NCBI GenBank assembly: GCA_016704895.1
Contig: JADIZG010000007.1
Coordinates: 1 to 64,000, forward strand
From: Betaproteobacteria bacterium
Lineage (GTDB): Bacteria > Pseudomonadota > Gammaproteobacteria > Burkholderiales > Casimicrobiaceae
DNA: 64,000 nucleotides
Direction of reading: 5' to 3'
Below, one piece after another: positions 63,656 to 64,000 of this stretch. Positions within the stretch are counted from its first letter, which is position 1; each line of letters starts with the position of its first letter. The notes under the pieces were generated by a model that was not told the origin of the DNA, did no database searches, and worked only from the letters and a program-made list of their open reading frames with translations. The translations under genes and the position numbers were made by a program.

Positions 63656-64000
63656 TTACACCCGGTCGAGCCGGTCGAGCAGCGCGTCCGTCTCGCGCAC
63701 GAGATCCCTCCTCTCGCCTTCGCGCAGGCGCGCCAGGTTCGCCGCCATCAGCGCCGTGCGCGGCTGTCCGGCGAGCCAGCGCTCGTGGTCGGCGAGGAAG
63801 CGCCAGAACAGCGCGGTCATCGGAGGCGTCCTCGCCCGTGCGGCGCGCCGGGTCGTAGCGGCAGCCGGCGCAGGCGTTGCTCATCCGCTTCACGTACTGG
63901 CCCGACGCGGCGTACGGCTTGCTCGTGAACCGCCCGCCGTTCGCGTAGAGCGCCATGCCGGCGACGTTCGGCAGCTCGGCCCACTCGACGGCGTCGACGT
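63656..64000 (-). CDS. Cryptochrome/photolyase-related protein (Fe-S type), C-terminal part, frameshifted
   Basis: The protein runs off the window at its N-terminal side. The visible tail has VEWAELPNVAGMALYANGGR, then YAASGQYVKRMSNACAGCRY and RTGEDA, followed in another frame by PMTALFWRFLADHERWL ... LLDRLDRV. This is the C-terminus of deoxyribodipyrimidine photolyase-related proteins (PhrB-like), which bind FAD and a 4Fe-4S cluster and repair (6-4) photoproducts. Two cluster cysteines are in NACAGC. The expected third, in GEDAC, falls exactly on the slip at about 63823-63828, where one or two bases seem lost. Confidence 0.82.

Noticed and set aside
1..64000. tRNA or rRNA genes
   Set aside because: No cloverleaf with a T-loop GGTTCGA-type block or rRNA-like stretch was noticed on either strand by eye. 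A tRNAscan-SE run would be decisive.

Overview
The window looks like a chromosomal segment of a very GC-rich betaproteobacterium (Burkholderiales/Rhodocyclales-like). The evidence is the conserved order miaB-phoH-ybeY-corC-lnt ... glyQ-glyS-gmhB-plsC-ygjP-like, the cyaY/lptM-lysA and gloB/methyltransferase/rnhA groups, a lysine/alanine-repeat histone H1-like protein, and phasins with histone-like tails. No tRNA, rRNA, CRISPR array, transposase or phage gene was seen. Nearly all of the DNA is coding and most genes sit in tight operons with ATGA-type overlaps.

Layout. (1) 1-0.93 kb: the 5' end of a BtuB-like TonB receptor on the minus strand, under a cobalamin riboswitch. (2) 0.93-9.3 kb: tRNA modification (miaB), a secreted zinc metalloprotease, and phoH-ybeY-corC-lnt. 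(3) 9.3-18.4 kb: an accessory block between lnt and glyQ, with a UDP-galactopyranose-mutase-like flavoprotein, two membrane proteins, GT2 and GT4 glycosyltransferases, a polysaccharide deacetylase and a membrane-anchored P450. It is probably a surface-glycan or exopolysaccharide locus. (4) 18.5-30.1 kb: housekeeping genes glyQS, gmhB, plsC, a YgjP-like peptidase, cyaY, lptM, lysA, an H1-like protein, mltD, gloB, a methyltransferase and rnhA. (5) 30.1-32.6 kb: three small families of unknown or poorly known role. (6) 32.6-46.7 kb: a nearly complete fatty-acid uptake and beta-oxidation regulon on the minus strand (two thiolases, two multifunctional hydratase/dehydrogenases of opposite domain order, FadL, an acyl-CoA thioesterase, FadD, a FadE-type dehydrogenase), led by a TetR regulator with a perfect palindrome upstream. 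(7) 46.9-49.7 kb: an EamA transporter and a second acyl-CoA ligase. (8) 49.8-63.5 kb: a neutral-lipid storage neighbourhood with a PHA-system protein, a Tat-exported partner plus GMC alcohol oxidoreductase, two phasins, a patatin phospholipase, a TetR regulator, a WS/DGAT wax-ester synthase, an acyl-CoA-binding protein, a Marinobacter-type two-domain fatty acyl-CoA reductase and a membrane-anchored lipase. (9) The last 0.35 kb: the C-terminus of a photolyase-related flavoprotein.

The fatty-acid regulon and the lipid-storage region fit together. FadL/FadD import and activate fatty acids, Fad enzymes degrade them, and in the storage region FAR plus WS/DGAT could turn acyl-CoA into fatty alcohol and wax ester. 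ACBP could carry acyl-CoA, phasins could coat the granule, the GMC enzyme could re-oxidise alcohol and the lipases could mobilise the store. This co-localised wax-ester and granule module is the most interesting system here.

At least eight otherwise normal genes (miaB, ybeY, lnt, rnhA, fadL, one thiolase, a glycosyltransferase-like gene, the photolyase) are broken by one- or two-base slips, usually in GC-rich tracts. Several more (the metalloprotease N-terminus and three missing stop codons) suggest the same. Intact domain signatures continue across the breaks, so I read them mainly as consensus or assembly indels rather than true decay. A family of short REP-like palindromes occurs at 9.3, 29.6 and 62.3-62.6 kb.
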